Assembly (NCBI GenBank): GCA_030035585.1
Contig: CM057481.1
Span: forward strand, 62,319,128 to 62,383,127
Length of the DNA stretch: 64,000 bases
Reading direction: 5' to 3'
Source: Dugong dugon
Lineage: Eukaryota > Chordata > Mammalia > Sirenia > Dugongidae
Shown here: positions 1-10,999 of the stretch, piece after piece
How positions within the stretch are numbered: the stretch's first letter is position 1
Layout of the letters: every line of letters begins with the position of its first letter
Notes under the pieces: model-generated
Databases searched by the model: none
What the model saw: the letters and a program-made list of their open reading frames with translations, nothing else
What the model was told of the DNA's origin: nothing
Program-made: the position numbers and the translations under genes

Positions 1-541
1 ACGATGTACTTCATTGGGCAAATCTGCTGCAAAAGACCTCTTTAAAGTGTTGAAAAGCAAAGATGTCACTTTAAGGACTAAGATGTGCCTGACCCAAGCC
101 ATGGTGTTTTTCAGTCGCCTCATATGCATGTGAAACTATACAATGAATAAGGAAGACAGAAGAAAAATAGATGCGTTTGAATTATGGTGTTGGAGAAGAA
201 TATTGAATATACCATGGACTGCCAGAGGAATGAACAAATCTCTCTGGGAAGAAGTACAGCCAGAATGCTCCTTAGAAGCAAGGATGGCAAGACTTTGTCT
301 CATGTACTTTTGACAGGTTATCTGGAAGGACCAGTCCCTGGAGAAAGCCATCATGCTTGGTAGAGGCTCAGCAAAAAAGAGGAAGACCCTCAGCAAGATG
401 GATTGACACAGTGGCTACAACACTGGGCTCAAGCATATCAAAGATTATGAGAATGACGCAGGGCTGGGCATTGCTTCCTTCTGTTGTACATAGGGTCGCT
501 GTGAGTTGGAACTGACTGGATGGCTCCTAACAACAACAACA
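1..541 (+). mobile_element. RTE-clade LINE, 3' end
   Basis: This is the 3' part of an RTE (BovB/RTE1-like) LINE whose 5' side lies outside the window. It contains the post-reverse-transcriptase region shared with copies at 15,470-16,010, 4,252-4,597 and 49,709-50,201 (for example GACCTCTTTAAAGTGTT and GAATATTGAATATACCATGG). It ends in TAGGGTCGCTGTGAGTTGGA followed by a short (AAC)n tail instead of poly-A, as RTE elements do. Stops and indels break the frame throughout, so it is a dead copy. Confidence 0.88.
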
Positions 542-749
542 GAAGACCATGGCTAGAAAGTCCATATAAAAATCATTCATTGCACTGCACATGGAATGGT
601 AGTGATTGTAGAAGTATGGGTAGGCAAGGTTATTCATTCATTTAACAAAGTTTGTTGTGCACTGTCGACATTACTAGACACTGCACAGTTACTGCGTATA
701 CAGAGTTTAGAAGGCTATTCTTGCCCATTAGGAGTTCATAGTCTGGTAA
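542..749. other. Possible L2-like fragment, otherwise unassigned
   Basis: The stretch TTCATTCATTTAACAAAG followed by a degenerate 'activity ... acact ... cagagtttagaagg ... gttcatagtctgg' pattern resembles the 3' region of L2-type LINEs. I see no coding potential. The assignment is weak. Confidence 0.3.
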
Positions 750-1215
750 GGGAGTAGTGGCCCCCAAAGATATCCAGGACCTAATCCGCAGAATCTGTGA
801 TTGTTACATTACATGGCAAAAGGGACTTTGTAGATGTGATTAAGTTAAGGATCTTGCAATGAGGAAATTATCCTGGATTATCTAGGTGGGTTCTAAATAT
901 AATCATGAGGGAGTAGAGGGGAATTTGACTACAGAAGAGGAGAAGGTGATGTAATAATGGAAGCAGAGATTTGAGCAATGTGGCCACCAGCCAATGAATG
1001 CAACGAATGCAGCTCTGGAAGCTGGAAAAGGTAAAGAAATGTATTCTCCTCTAGAGCCTTCCAAGGAGGCACTGCCCTGCTGACACCTTAGTTTTTGGTC
1101 CAGTGAAACCCATTTTGGACTTCTGACCTCCAGAACTGTAAGAGAATAAATCTGTGTAGTTTTAACTCATCAAGTTTTTGGTACTTTGCAACAGCAGCCA
1201 CAGGAAACTAATACA
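750..1215 (+). mobile_element. MLT1-like (ERVL-MaLR) solo LTR
   Basis: The sequence has the hallmarks of an MLT1-type LTR in sense orientation: GGCAAAAGGGACTTTG, GATGTGATTAAGTTAAGGATC and CCTGGATTATCTAGGTGGG early, then CAGAACTGTAAGAGAATAAA (polyadenylation signal) and an end in GGAAACTAATACAG. No internal retroviral sequence adjoins it, so it is a solo LTR of an old mammalian family. Confidence 0.82.
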
Positions 1216-1232
1216 GACTTAATAGATGTCTT

Positions 1233-2850
1233 CTTGTTGTTGTTAGATGCCGTTGAGTTGGTTCTGACTTAAGCAGCCCTATGTACAACAGAACGGCACA
1301 CTGTCTGGTCCTGCACCATCCTCACAATAGTTGTTATACTTGAGCCTACTGTTGCAATCACTGTGTCAATCCATCTCATGGAGGGTCTTCCTCTTTTTCG
1401 CTGACCCTCTACTTTACTGAGCATGATGTCCTTCTCCAGGACTGATCCCTCCTGTTAACATGTCCAAAGTATGTGAGACGTTGTCTCCCCATCTTTGCTT
1501 CTAAGGAGAATTCTGTTTGTACTTCTTCCATGACACGTTTGTTCATTCTTTTGGCAATCCATGGTATATTCCATATTCTTTGCCAACACCGCAATTCAAA
1601 GGCATCAATTCTTCTTCAGTCTTCCTTATTCATCGTCCAGCTTTCCCATGCATATGAAGCAGTTGAAAACACTGTGCCTTGGGTCAGGCACACCGTAGTC
1701 TTCAAGGTGTCATCTTTGCTTTTAACACTTTAAAGAGGTCTTTTGCAGTAGATTTGCCCAATGCAACGTGTCTTTTGATTTCTTGACTGCTGCTTCCATG
1801 GGTGTTGATTTTGGATCCAAGTAAAATGAAATCCTTGACAACCTCAATCTTTTCTGTGTTTATCATGATGTTGCTTATTGGTCCAGTTATGAGGATTTTT
1901 ATTTTCTTTATGTTGAGGTATAATCCATACTGAAGGCTGTGGTCTTTGATCTTCATCAGTAAGTGCTTCAAGTCCTCTTCACTTTAAGCAAGCAAGGTTG
2001 TGTCATCTGCATATCGCTGGTTGTTAATGAGTCTTCCTCCAATCCCACTGCTCCATTCTTCTTCACATAGTCCAGCTTCTCGGATTATTTGCTCAGCATA
2101 CAGATTGGTTAATTATGGTGAAAAGATACAACCTTGAGGCACACCTTTCCTGATTTTAAACCACACAGTATCCCCTTGTTCTGTTCAAATCACTGCCTCT
2201 TGATCTATGTACAGGATCCTCATGAGCACAACTAAGTGTTCTGGAATTCCTATTCTTCACAATGTTATCCATAATTTGTTATGATCCAGACAGTCGAATG
2301 CCTTTGTATAGTCAATAAAACACAAGTAAACATCTTTCTGGTATTCTCTGCTTTTAGCCAGGATCCATCTGACATCAGCTATAATATTCCAGGTTCTGTG
2401 TCCTCTTCTGAATCTGGTTTGAACTTCTGGTAGTTCTCTGTGGATATACTGCTACAGCCACTTTTGAATGATATTCAGCAAAATTTTACTTGTGTGTGAT
2501 GTTAACGATATTGTTTGATAATTTCCACCTTTGATTGGATCACCTTTCTTGTGAATAGTCACAAATATTGATCTCTTCCGGATGGTTGGCCAGGTAGCTG
2601 TCTTCCAAATTTCTTGGCATAGACGAGTGGGCACTTCCAGTGCTGCATCTGTTTGTTGAAACATCTCAGTTGGTATTTGGTCAATTCCCAGAGCCTTGTT
2701 TTTGGCCAGTGCCTTCAGTGCAGCTTGGACTTCTTCCTTCAATACCATCAGTTCCTGATCATGTGCTACCTCCTGAAATGTATGCACATTAACCAATTCC
2801 TTCTGTATAGTGACTCTTTGTATTCCTTCTATCTTATTTTGATGTCTCAG
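1233..2850 (-). mobile_element. RTE-clade LINE, about 1.6 kb, degenerate
   Basis: This is an RTE copy on the minus strand. The (AAC)n-type tail is at the low-coordinate end (1,233 onward as TTGTTGTTGTTAG), and the reverse-transcriptase N-terminal region lies at 2,452-2,859. There the minus strand reads KAPG-like text as NKALGIDQIPTEMFQQTDAA, then RSIFVTIHKKGDPIKGGNYQ, which matches the fingers region of RTE reverse transcriptases. A YADD-like catalytic region can be recognised near 2,000 (GTCATCTGCATA on the plus strand). Several stops separate the pieces, so it is a pseudogene. Confidence 0.86.
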
Positions 2851-4251
2851 TAGATACAATTTTAAGGTGTGCCTAGCTTCCTTTCAAAATATGTTTATTA
2901 TATAACTGATGATAAATAAAAATTTCCACAGTTTATTTTCTTTAGTTAGGATTTGTCCAGGAGCCAATAAGCAAATATCCTTGGGTGGGGGAGATATCAA
3001 TTTCAGCCTTGTCAGTAGCTGTTGTTTGAATTTAGCCATGGGAAAAGAGGAGGGAATATTTGGAAGAGATAATGTGCTCTCATGTAAGACAGGTTTCCAT
3101 TCTGAGGTAAGTATGAAGACTGACTTGTTTTTAACAGATACATCAAAACTTATACATCCAAACAAATTTTGTCCTTGTCAATTGTAAAAATTTGGGATAT
3201 TGTGTAATAACTCTGATGATATTACCATTGCTTAGAAATGAGATTTTTTTCACCTGAGAGCCTTTCGGTAGCCCCAGTGTTGGTACATTCAAATGGAGAA
3301 TCTGATTTTTGGAAAAAACCCAAAGTTGTCTTCAAAGGCCAGTGAATATGTGGAGTATGAAGATATCTAGTACTCTTTTGGGTAAAGATAAACTACTTCA
3401 CGTGTATGAACAGATATATACCCTAAAGTGTGGCTCTAATAAAATATTGAGTTTCGTTTGTGTGTGTTCGTGTATATGATATCATTGAATCCAAGTCATC
3501 ATATACTGTAAGAAACCTATTATTTTATGTTTCACTACAAAAGAAAACAATCTGCCAATTAAATATGACACGTTTCTTCTTTAGAATTTTTCTTATATTT
3601 AAAAAGATACTTTGTCTTTATTTAGACAAACCTTTATCATATATCACTCTGTGCATGCATTAAAAAAAGAAAATCTAAGTAAAATTGAGATTGTGCTGAA
3701 ATATCTTCTCTTTTACTGTCTGACTCTTCTGAGCCAATTTTTGTCTCTGTCTTTAATGTCCAACAGAATAATGTCCTCTGTGGCAGAAAGGGCACTGGTG
3801 AAGAAGCATTCTAACACAGAGTGCTTCATCATCTTCTCTGGCATTTTCTCCAAGTCCCTCACCTCTGCTGTGCATGTTTTGACACTGGTGTTCATTCCTC
3901 TGATGATGAATATTTGCTTCACTAATATCACATTTACTCCTGCCTGCTCTGTTTGCATGCCTTTCTGTGTGCCCAATAACATTCTGTTTAACACTGAATC
4001 ATAATATCATAGTTTTAAAGACATTTTAGATAGCAATTAAACTCAATACACATAGTATGGACAACATGCACAACTTGATTGGTGTGATGACAGGATGAAG
4101 AGTTGTGATTAGGTTTACACATGCACAGCAATGTCAATCACTAACAGTGTTTGTAAGATAACACCAACTCAATAAATCCTGATTTCAGAGATGTTAAGAT
4201 ATGAAAAAAAGATGCCTCTTGAAATTTCTGGTATTTATTACCTTTGTATAA
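2851..4251. other. Unassigned non-repeat-looking sequence
   Basis: I recognise no repeat or gene here. Two short antiparallel frames overlap at 3,612-4,004 (plus, 130 codons) and 3,713-3,994 (minus, 93 codons), with somewhat higher GC than the AT-rich flanks. Neither has a recognisable family, splice context or nearby partner exon. It may be unique sequence or a very old repeat. Confidence 0.3.
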
Positions 4252-4597
4252 GATTAAATATACTGTGGACTTCCAGAAGAACGAACAAATCAGTTTTGGA
4301 GGAAGTACACCCAGAATGCTCCTTAGAAGTGAGGATAGTGAGACTTGGATTCACTTACTTGGGACACATCATCAGGAAAGACTACTTGCTAGAAAAGGAC
4401 ATCATGCTTGCTAAAGTAGAGGGTCAATGAAAACAAGGGAAACCTTCCATGAGATGGATTAACACAAGAGCTGCAACAATGGGTTCCAGTATACCAATAA
4501 TTGTGAGGGTGGCACAGAACCTGGCAATGTTTTGTTCTGTTATACATAAGGTTGCCATGAGTAGGAGCTACTTGATGACAACTAAATACAACAATAA
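4252..4597 (+). mobile_element. RTE-clade LINE, 3' fragment
   Basis: The fragment starts at the region equivalent to 'aatatactgtggacttccagaagaacg' of other RTE copies here and ends in TGATGACAACTAAATACAAC. It aligns with 210-541 and 15,660-16,010. It is truncated at its 5' end and has several frame breaks. Confidence 0.85.
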
Positions 4598-5341
4598 GAT
4601 AGAACAATTTTAAATCTAGGTGTGGCATCTCTGGAAGCTGCCTACTGCAGCTATTATCAGTTTCCATATTATGAATAAATTAAGGCTTAGAAAGCTAAAT
4701 GATTTTCTCAAGGTCAGACATGTTCAAGGATATTGTCCTTTGGCCCAGGATCAGTAGGGCAATCACTTGGATTTTTTTTCTTTTTGTGAGATGGAATGTA
4801 TTACAGCAAGCTCTTCATAGTAGTTTTTGGGAAACAGAAACATGTGCATACGTATTTAATACAGGAAGACAAATACTCTTCCTCTCGATGTTGATGTTCA
4901 TTCCTGTATGGTTAATGATAACTATCTGCAAAGCATTTATGCATGTAAAAGTTCATTGGAATAGGAAAGAGTGTTTTTATATTTAGGTTAGCATTTTCAG
5001 ATGATAATTGACTTTTTAGACAACTGAAGACAATTCTCTTTCCTTCCTTTCCTCTCTCCCACTTGCTAATTTATCCTCAAATGTTATCCCCAATAGGATT
5101 GAATCAGATTTTTTTTTAAAGGTCTTTAAAACACTTTCATTTAAAAACCTAATTTGCAGTGACTATTGATTTAATTAGCCTGAGGTTATTTGTTGGATTA
5201 CTAACTTCTCTGTTCTCTTCTGGAAGTAGAGAAGTGGGAATTGTGGTGGAAGTAGAGTTTATTAGCTTAGCTCTTAAGAACAGTTCAGCTAAGGTCTGCT
5301 GGTGATGTCTGCCCCGCTTTTCTCTACGTATTTAACTACCG
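4598..5341. other. Unassigned stretch
   Basis: Low-GC sequence with no recognisable repeat, gene or RNA. Its right edge is the AfroSINE target site at 5,342. Confidence 0.4.
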
Positions 5342-5529
5342 TGGACCTCAATTAGGAGCCCTGGTGGTGCAGTGGTTAAGTGCTCAACTGCCAACCAGGA
5401 AAAAGATGTGGCAATCTACTTCCATAAGGATTACAGCCTTAGAAACCCTATAGGGAAGTTTTACTCTGTCGCATAGGGTCACTATGAATTGGAATCGACT
5501 CGATGGCAAAGGGTTTTTGGACCTCAATT
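5342..5529 (+). mobile_element. AfroSINE with perfect 12-base TSD
   Basis: A tRNA-derived AfroSINE (GGAGCCCTGGTGGTGCAGTG at the head, GGTCACTATGAATTGGAATC in the tail) occupies 5,354-5,517. It is bounded by a perfect target-site duplication, TGGACCTCAATT, at 5,342-5,353 and 5,518-5,529. The middle carries the 'aaagatgtggcaatct...attacagccttagaaaccc' segment typical of the longer AfroSINE type. The B-box region is partly deleted. Confidence 0.95.
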
Positions 5530-6875
5530 TTCCTGACTCCTGCAGAATGTAAATAAATTATTGGTAAGCACTGAAATATATAATGTTTAGAAGAGATAGC
5601 ATCATAGGATACTATTTAGCCAGTGAGTTGAACATCTGGGCTTCCCTAGCTAAAATGGAGAAATTGCAAAGATACAGCTTTTATTGGAGGTGCTTCTGGT
5701 ATTCATTCTCTTTTTCCTATTCAAGCAGTTATAGAGCAGTACTATGTATCTGGCGCAATGGTGAGGATTGGAGAGATAAGGTCCTGCTCTTGGAACACTT
5801 ATCCATTAATGGCAGAGGCAGACATAACAGCAGATGGTTTTAGTTCAACATGTTCCATTTTCTAGTAGAGGAGTGTAGAGGGTACAGTGGGTACCCAGAA
5901 GAGGGCCTACCCCAGTCTGGCCAGGTAACTACACACCAAACTGAGGAATTCTCTTGGTATCGGGTGACTAGAAAGAGCTTCTAAAGGGAAGGACTTTTGG
6001 AGATTGGAGATGGGTCTTTCCTCAAGGCCCAAACCAAGTTTCTCCTCCGTCTCGAATTCTTCCTTGACATTCCAGTCTCCAATATCTTTTCACTTTTCCA
6101 AGTTATTAATCTTAAAATTTGGTTCACATATTTTTCATGATTTCCAGAGATTTCCTTCCCCCTAATTTTTATAGTTTCATTTAAAGTTATTAAAGACACT
6201 TGTAGAGAAATATATTCCACGTATGAAACACTGCAAGCATTAGAGGAGGGAAGTGGCAGTTAGTTATAAAAGAAACTCTCACGGAGACAGATGTGTCCAG
6301 GAGGCCTAGGATCGTGTAAGGAATGTGCTCACTTCCTTAAGATTGAAGGCATTTTTTACAGTTTTATTCCAATGTACTTCTTTTTACACTTTTATGATTG
6401 AGTGGATAGCAAAACGATTTCTAGCTTTGTTAATGATATTTCAGATAGTTGAGCCTCAACTAATTAATGTGATAGAAATCCTTTCATTTTGGTGAGGTTC
6501 TCCATAGAGAAATTGAATATGTCTCTCTGGTTCATTCATTCATTCAAACGTTCATTAAGCACTTAGTAAAAATCAAGACTAAAAATTTTTTTGTATTTGC
6601 CTAACTCTCTGTCACTGAGAGTATAATCTCTTTCTACTTTATTTATTTTTTGAATACTGTTCCTGTGATGCCGCTCTTTGTTAGAGCTCATCTAACTTCT
6701 CCGCCTGTTTCTTCTCAGGCTTCTTCATTCTTCATCCTATGCCTTTCCTTTAGTGCAAATATCTCTAGTCATTTTCTCTTCTTACTGATCCTCTCTTTTC
6801 CTGCATGATTGTCTCCTTTTTCATGGTTTCAACTAATATATATATGTTGATGGTATACACATGTGCATGCATGTG
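5530..6875. other. Mostly unassigned, possible L2-like pieces
   Basis: The segment around 5,700-5,840 (including GATAAGGTCCTGCTCTTGGA) and the stretch at 6,530-6,570 (TTCATTCATTCATTCAAACG) resemble worn L2 3' sequence. The rest shows no recognisable gene or repeat. Confidence 0.3.
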
Positions 6876-6925
6876 CACCCATCCACCCATCCACCCACCT
6901 ACACACACACACACACACACACACA
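6876..6925. repeat. (CCAT)n then (AC)n microsatellite
   Basis: Short tandem CCAT/CCAC units (6,876-6,899) run into an AC dinucleotide array that ends in an A-rich stretch adjoining an AfroSINE tail. Confidence 0.9.
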
Positions 6926-6945
6926 AAAAACAGAAACAAAAACAA

Positions 6946-7125
6946 ATTTGTTGCTGTCAAGAGTTACTTCCAACTCATGGCAACCCCATGTATTATAGAA
7001 TAGAACTGTGCTCCATAGAGTTTTCTTGGTTGTAATCTTTATGGAAGTAGATTGCAGGCCTTTCTTCCATGGTGCCACTGGGTGAGTTAGTATTCAGCAC
7101 AAACCATTTGCACCATCCAGGGACC
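6946..7125 (-). mobile_element. AfroSINE, minus strand, between two AC arrays
   Basis: The minus strand reads the AfroSINE head at the high end (plus-strand CACCATCCAGGGACC, 7,110-7,124) and the tail at the low end. It is the subtype whose middle resembles the RTE 5' region. It lies directly between two AC microsatellites, which may derive from its A-rich tail and target site. Confidence 0.88.
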
Positions 7126-7126
7126 A

Positions 7127-7171
<45 letters not shown>

Positions 7172-7205
7172 ACAGAGAGAGAGAGTACGAGAGGGAGAGA
7201 GAGAA
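7126..7205. repeat. (CA)n/(GA)n compound microsatellite
   Basis: About 20 CA repeats are followed by a GAGA-rich segment ending near 7,204. Confidence 0.93.
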
Positions 7206-7339
7206 ATATTCCCAGACCTAGTCTGTTTCTAAACCTCAGCCTATTTCTAAAATCTAAGTGTGCATGTTGAATGCTTCAGAAATTCGCTTGTTCAGAACTG
7301 AGCCCATCATTTTTCCCTACAAACCTGTACCTCCTCCTA

Positions 7340-8620
7340 TGTCCCTTTCCCAGTAGATCGTATCACCAGACACCCAGTTGGCCAAGTCAGAAACCTGCTT
7401 GAGCCATTTTGCCTACTTGCGTATTCAGTGCCTCTTCTGTAGTTGATGTATTCTGGTGGATGTTAACACATTATACAAAAATCTTCATACTGTATGCCCA
7501 CTCCCATATGTCGATCCACACGTCTCCTTGTTTCTGATCTTTAAGTCCTTTTTCTGCTAGGTCGCTAACCATCTGGACAGGCTGTTGGCCATTGCCCAGG
7601 AATCTTTGTACGTTCTTACTTTGGCCACTTCTCCTTCTACACAAAGCGGATGACAGGTGCACTGCTCACAGCTTCACCCAAAGATTTTTCCAGTCCACTG
7701 CTTTTCAAGGACACCCTGAATGTGGCTGTAATGCAGCTGCTGTCCATATTAGGCTTGCATCTACATACTGAGATGGCCTAACTCTAAACCAAGCTTGGCA
7801 TTTTTCCTCTTCCTTCATCAGGTTGTACGGGATCCTCTGATATGATCATAGGTGCCAGCTGAGGGAGGGGCTGATGCAAGTATAGTGGGTAAAACGAGGG
7901 TCATGTGGTATCCTCATGCCTCTGGTCCTGCTCAAGTCCAATCTCGGACATAACCATTTCTATCCTATTATGGGCTACTGCTGGGCCTGTCTGACGTTAT
8001 GACTTGGAGGGTCAACAGAACCTTGAACATGATGGGCAATTCTAGATGCAAGGTCACTTGGTACCGTATGGTCAAGTGTTCAGTCTCATCAAAGCTCAAT
8101 AATGCACCAGAAGCTGTTTCTCATAAAGCAAATAATTTCTTCCTGCAGATAGTAGGGCCTTACTTCAGAACCCTAGGGGTCTCTATTGTGAGCCTCCCTC
8201 TAGGAATTGTCAGAAATGCCTGCTTGTCTTTCTTCACCACCGATACCTCCAACATCATAGGACCTGGTGGAGCATAGGACCCAAGTAGCAGGACTGCTTA
8301 TATGACTACCTGGACTTGATGCAGAGTCTTTTATTGCTCCAGGCCCCACTCTCAGTTGTCAGTCTTCCATGTCTCTTAATATACGGGCTATAGCAGTATT
8401 TCTAGTTGTGGATGGTGTTGCCCCCAGAACACAAAGAAGCCTACCAGGAAGGAAAGAATTATGCTTCCTTCTTTGTGGTAGGTGACTCAAGATACAGCAA
8501 ATTGCCTTTTGCTTTTAGAGGGAATATCCTGGCACAGCCCTGACCACTGGACCCCTAAAAATCCAAATGGTGTGACAGATCCTGTTAGCGTGTTTTAACA
8601 ATAAGTCAGGGTATATCTGG
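7340..8620 (-). mobile_element. ERVL-type endogenous retrovirus, pol remnant
   Basis: This is an old, heavily mutated internal segment of an ERVL-class endogenous retrovirus lying on the minus strand. Diagnostic stretches include CAGTCCACTGCTTTTCAAGG, CAATGCAGCTGCTGTCCATA-like text (7,730-7,750) and GCATAGGACCCAAGTAGCAG at 8,270. I recognise this as the RNase H/integrase part of pol. The longest surviving minus frame is 63 codons (7,471-7,662), so nothing is functional. No LTRs directly adjoin it. Confidence 0.72.
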
Positions 8621-8739
8621 CAGGTAATTTTCCAGATAAGTGAAGCTCATCTTTTGAAGGGCTGAAACTTTTTATTTGGACCTATTTTGAAAAATAAAAG
8701 AATAAAAATGTGGTTTAGTCTGGCAAAAATTAATTTTGA

Positions 8740-8990
8740 TCCTGGGAAAGATGGTAGAATGGATTGCAAAAAGGGTTGTTCGTGAACTCTTAAAAAAGAA
8801 AGTGATGGTTATTAAGAATCAGCATAGGATGACTAAGCAACAGTTCTTATTGGATATAGTTATTAGACCAATTGTCTGGAGAAATGCAGAAAATGTAGAG
8901 TATATCTAGACTTTAGCAAGGCAGCCAATGAGTTCTCTAATTATTGTATTTTAAATGAGATCAAGAAATGTAGTTGGGATCTGGTGTAGG
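8740..8990 (+). mobile_element. L3/CR1-like LINE fragment
   Basis: The text 'gcataggatgactaagcaacagttctt...ggatatagttattagacca...agtatatctagactttagcaaggc' follows the reverse-transcriptase region of CR1/L3 LINEs, where it would encode a D-F-S-K-A-like motif. It is too degenerate to translate. It is an ancient element. Confidence 0.55.
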
Positions 8991-9512
8991 AAGACAAAGA
9001 CCAGACTCCACTGGCTGGATGGACAGAGGTGACTGTTTTTCCCTGCCTGGCCGGGATGGGCTCAGGATCAAGGTGGAGTTGAGCCTCCTAGGGAAGGCCT
9101 CCCTGATCTCAGTTTAAAGAGGAGAGAGAAGACTGGGGTAAATGCTGGCCCTCTCATAAATCTCTGGCTAAAGTAGCCGGAGCTAGTTCAGTGATAAATG
9201 GTGGCCTGTGACCCCTAGAGATAAGGAAGATTCCATGGTCCCTGCCCCCCACCCCCAAGAAAAGATAGTTAAAACAGAAACACAAAGAGGGGGTTTTGTT
9301 TGAAAAACCAGATATGAACATGAAATGCTTCAAAGGGCTGTCTCAAAGCTTCCAACTTGCTAGAAGGCATCAAGCAGGTGATTACTTGATGATGACTTAA
9401 GAACTCTCTTTTGGGGGTAGGAATATAGGGCCTGAACCTCTGCCTGGGGAAAAGGCATAGCAGAGTGCATAGCAAAGCAACAGAATGCATCCCTGTCCTC
9501 AAGAAGCTCACC
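8991..9512. other. Unassigned stretch
   Basis: Moderate-GC sequence with short random frames only. No gene or repeat is recognised. Confidence 0.35.
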
Positions 9513-10125
9513 ATCAGTATTAGTTTTTTATTGCTGCTGCAATAAATTACCACAAACTTAGTGGCTTAAGGAGCCCTAGTGGTGCAGTGGTTAAGGGCTT
9601 GGCTGCTAACCAAAATGTTGGCAGTCACTCCTTGGAAACACTATGGAGGCAGTTCTACTCTGTCTGACTATGAGTCGGAATCAACTTGATGGCAACAAGT
9701 TTGATTTTTTGTTAGTGGCTTAAAACAGCACAAATTCTCTTACAGCTCTGGAGGTCAGAAGTCCTAAAACCAAGGTGTCCACAGGGCTAGTTCCTTCCGG
9801 AGGCTCTAAGGAAGAATCCGTTTCCTTGCCTTTCCCAGTCTTAGAGGCTGCCTGCGTTGTTCCTTGTCTCTTGACCCCTTCCTCCATCTTGAAAGGCAGC
9901 AGTGTAGTATCTTAAAATACTATCCTAAAATCTCTCTCCTTGTCTCTGAACCTCCTGTCTCCTCTGATCCTTGCAATTATATTCAGCATACTCAGATGAT
10001 CTGAGATGATCTCCCCATCTCAATGTCCTTAAATTAATCCCATCTGCAAAGTCCCTTTTGCCATACGAAGTAACATACTCACAGGTTCTGGAGATCAGGA
10101 CCTGGCTCTCTTTGGGTCCATGATT
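9513..10125 (-). mobile_element. MLT1-like LTR (minus), split by an AfroSINE
   Basis: The reverse complement reads an MLT1-type LTR. On the plus strand the diagnostic text is AATAAATTACCACAAACTTA, then after the inserted SINE TTACAGCTCTGGAGGTCAGA, GGAAGAATCCGTTTCCTTGC and CCATCTGCAAAGTCCCTTTT. The insertion at 9,570-9,711 separates its 3' end from the body. Confidence 0.85.
9558..9723 (+). mobile_element. AfroSINE with perfect 12-base TSD inside an LTR
   Basis: A short-type AfroSINE at 9,570-9,711 (GGAGCCCTAGTGGTGCAGTG head, ATGAGTCGGAATCAACTTGA tail) is bounded by the direct repeat TTAGTGGCTTAA at 9,558-9,569 and 9,712-9,723. The repeat belongs to the host MLT1 LTR, so the order of insertion is clear: LTR first, SINE second. 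Confidence 0.95.
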
Positions 10126-10580
10126 CTGACTCCCGCACCATGTGCATCAGAGTAGAGAACTCCCTAAGAGCAGCAATGCAGTGCCCAGCATGCCAGCATG
10201 GTGCCTTACCCATGATGGACCCTGAACTCTCTTTGTTGAAATGAACTGGAGTTAATGTAAATCTGTTGCTCTCAATTTCCCCGCAGTAGGGGGAAATTTG
10301 GCAGGAACATGTTGAACTTCTTTCTGGTCTAGAAAACTGGCATCTTTGGGCACCAGCCTTGGCTGAGGCTCCAGGAGACAGCACAGGGTGTGGGCCAGGT
10401 GGTTTGGCCCCGGGCTGTGAAGCTTAGTGCTGAGGGATCTCCCTAAAGACTAACAGCAGGGGTGCAGGAGGAGTTGAAAGTCTGAATGAAGCAATAATGG
10501 AGGGCACTGGGGAGAAAATCCAATAACAGACAGGCACAAGGCTAGGAGGTAAGGCAGCTGTGAGGGTAGTTAATAATAAC
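10126..10580. other. Unassigned stretch
   Basis: GC is higher than in the surroundings, with antisense frames of 101 and 62 codons at 10,079-10,384 and 10,424-10,612. I recognise neither, and they show no splice or promoter context. Confidence 0.35.
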
Positions 10581-10584
10581 TCAT

Positions 10585-10790
10585 TATATAAACAATCATC
10601 ACGTGCCAGCACTGTGTTAACTGCTGTAAGTGATCATATTTAACTCTCACGATAACTTTATGAGGCAGGTACTGTTGAAACCAAGGCAGATAGCAATGAA
10701 TTTGCCAAAGATTAAGAGGCAGCAAGTGGCAGAGTCAGGATGTGAACTGAGGTCAATTCAACTCCAGAGTCCACGAACTCAACCCGATCT
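10585..10790 (-). repeat. MIR SINE, minus strand
   Basis: The plus strand shows the reverse complement of MIR: GTGCCAGCACTGTGTTAACT, TATGAGGCAGGTACTGTTGA, CAGCAAGTGGCAGAGTCAGG and CTCCAGAGTCCACGAACTCA. It is nearly complete. MIR is an ancient mammal-wide tRNA-derived SINE. Confidence 0.85.
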
Positions 10791-10999
10791 AATATGTCTC
10801 TGTCATATTTCTGATGTCCTGAATCTCTGCATGAGGAACCTGCAGCTTTGCCCACAGGCTGGGCCTCAGCCTTAGGGAACTGCACCCAAGATCCTGGTTT
10901 TATATGCACTGTCAAAGAGAGAAATTGATAGCAGACATCTTGCTTTGATTTTGGAGTTTTCTTACCTACGGAACCAAATATTCACTTTAAAGAAATCCC

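Noticed and set aside
3459-3663. Short hydrophobic plus frame at 3,460-3,663 as a membrane peptide
   Set aside because: AT-rich DNA yields Phe/Leu/Ile-rich chance frames. No start context or homologue is recognised.
5354-5517. tRNA gene at the AfroSINE head
   Set aside because: The A- and B-box-like text belongs to a tRNA-derived SINE. No intact tRNA cloverleaf is present here or in the other copies.
6876-7205. Tandem array as a possible CRISPR or regulatory repeat
   Set aside because: It is dinucleotide and tetranucleotide microsatellite flanking an AfroSINE, with no repeat-spacer structure.
7471-7662. 63-codon minus frame as a surviving retroviral gene
   Set aside because: It is a short piece of a heavily mutated ERVL pol region with stops on both sides and no LTRs next to it.
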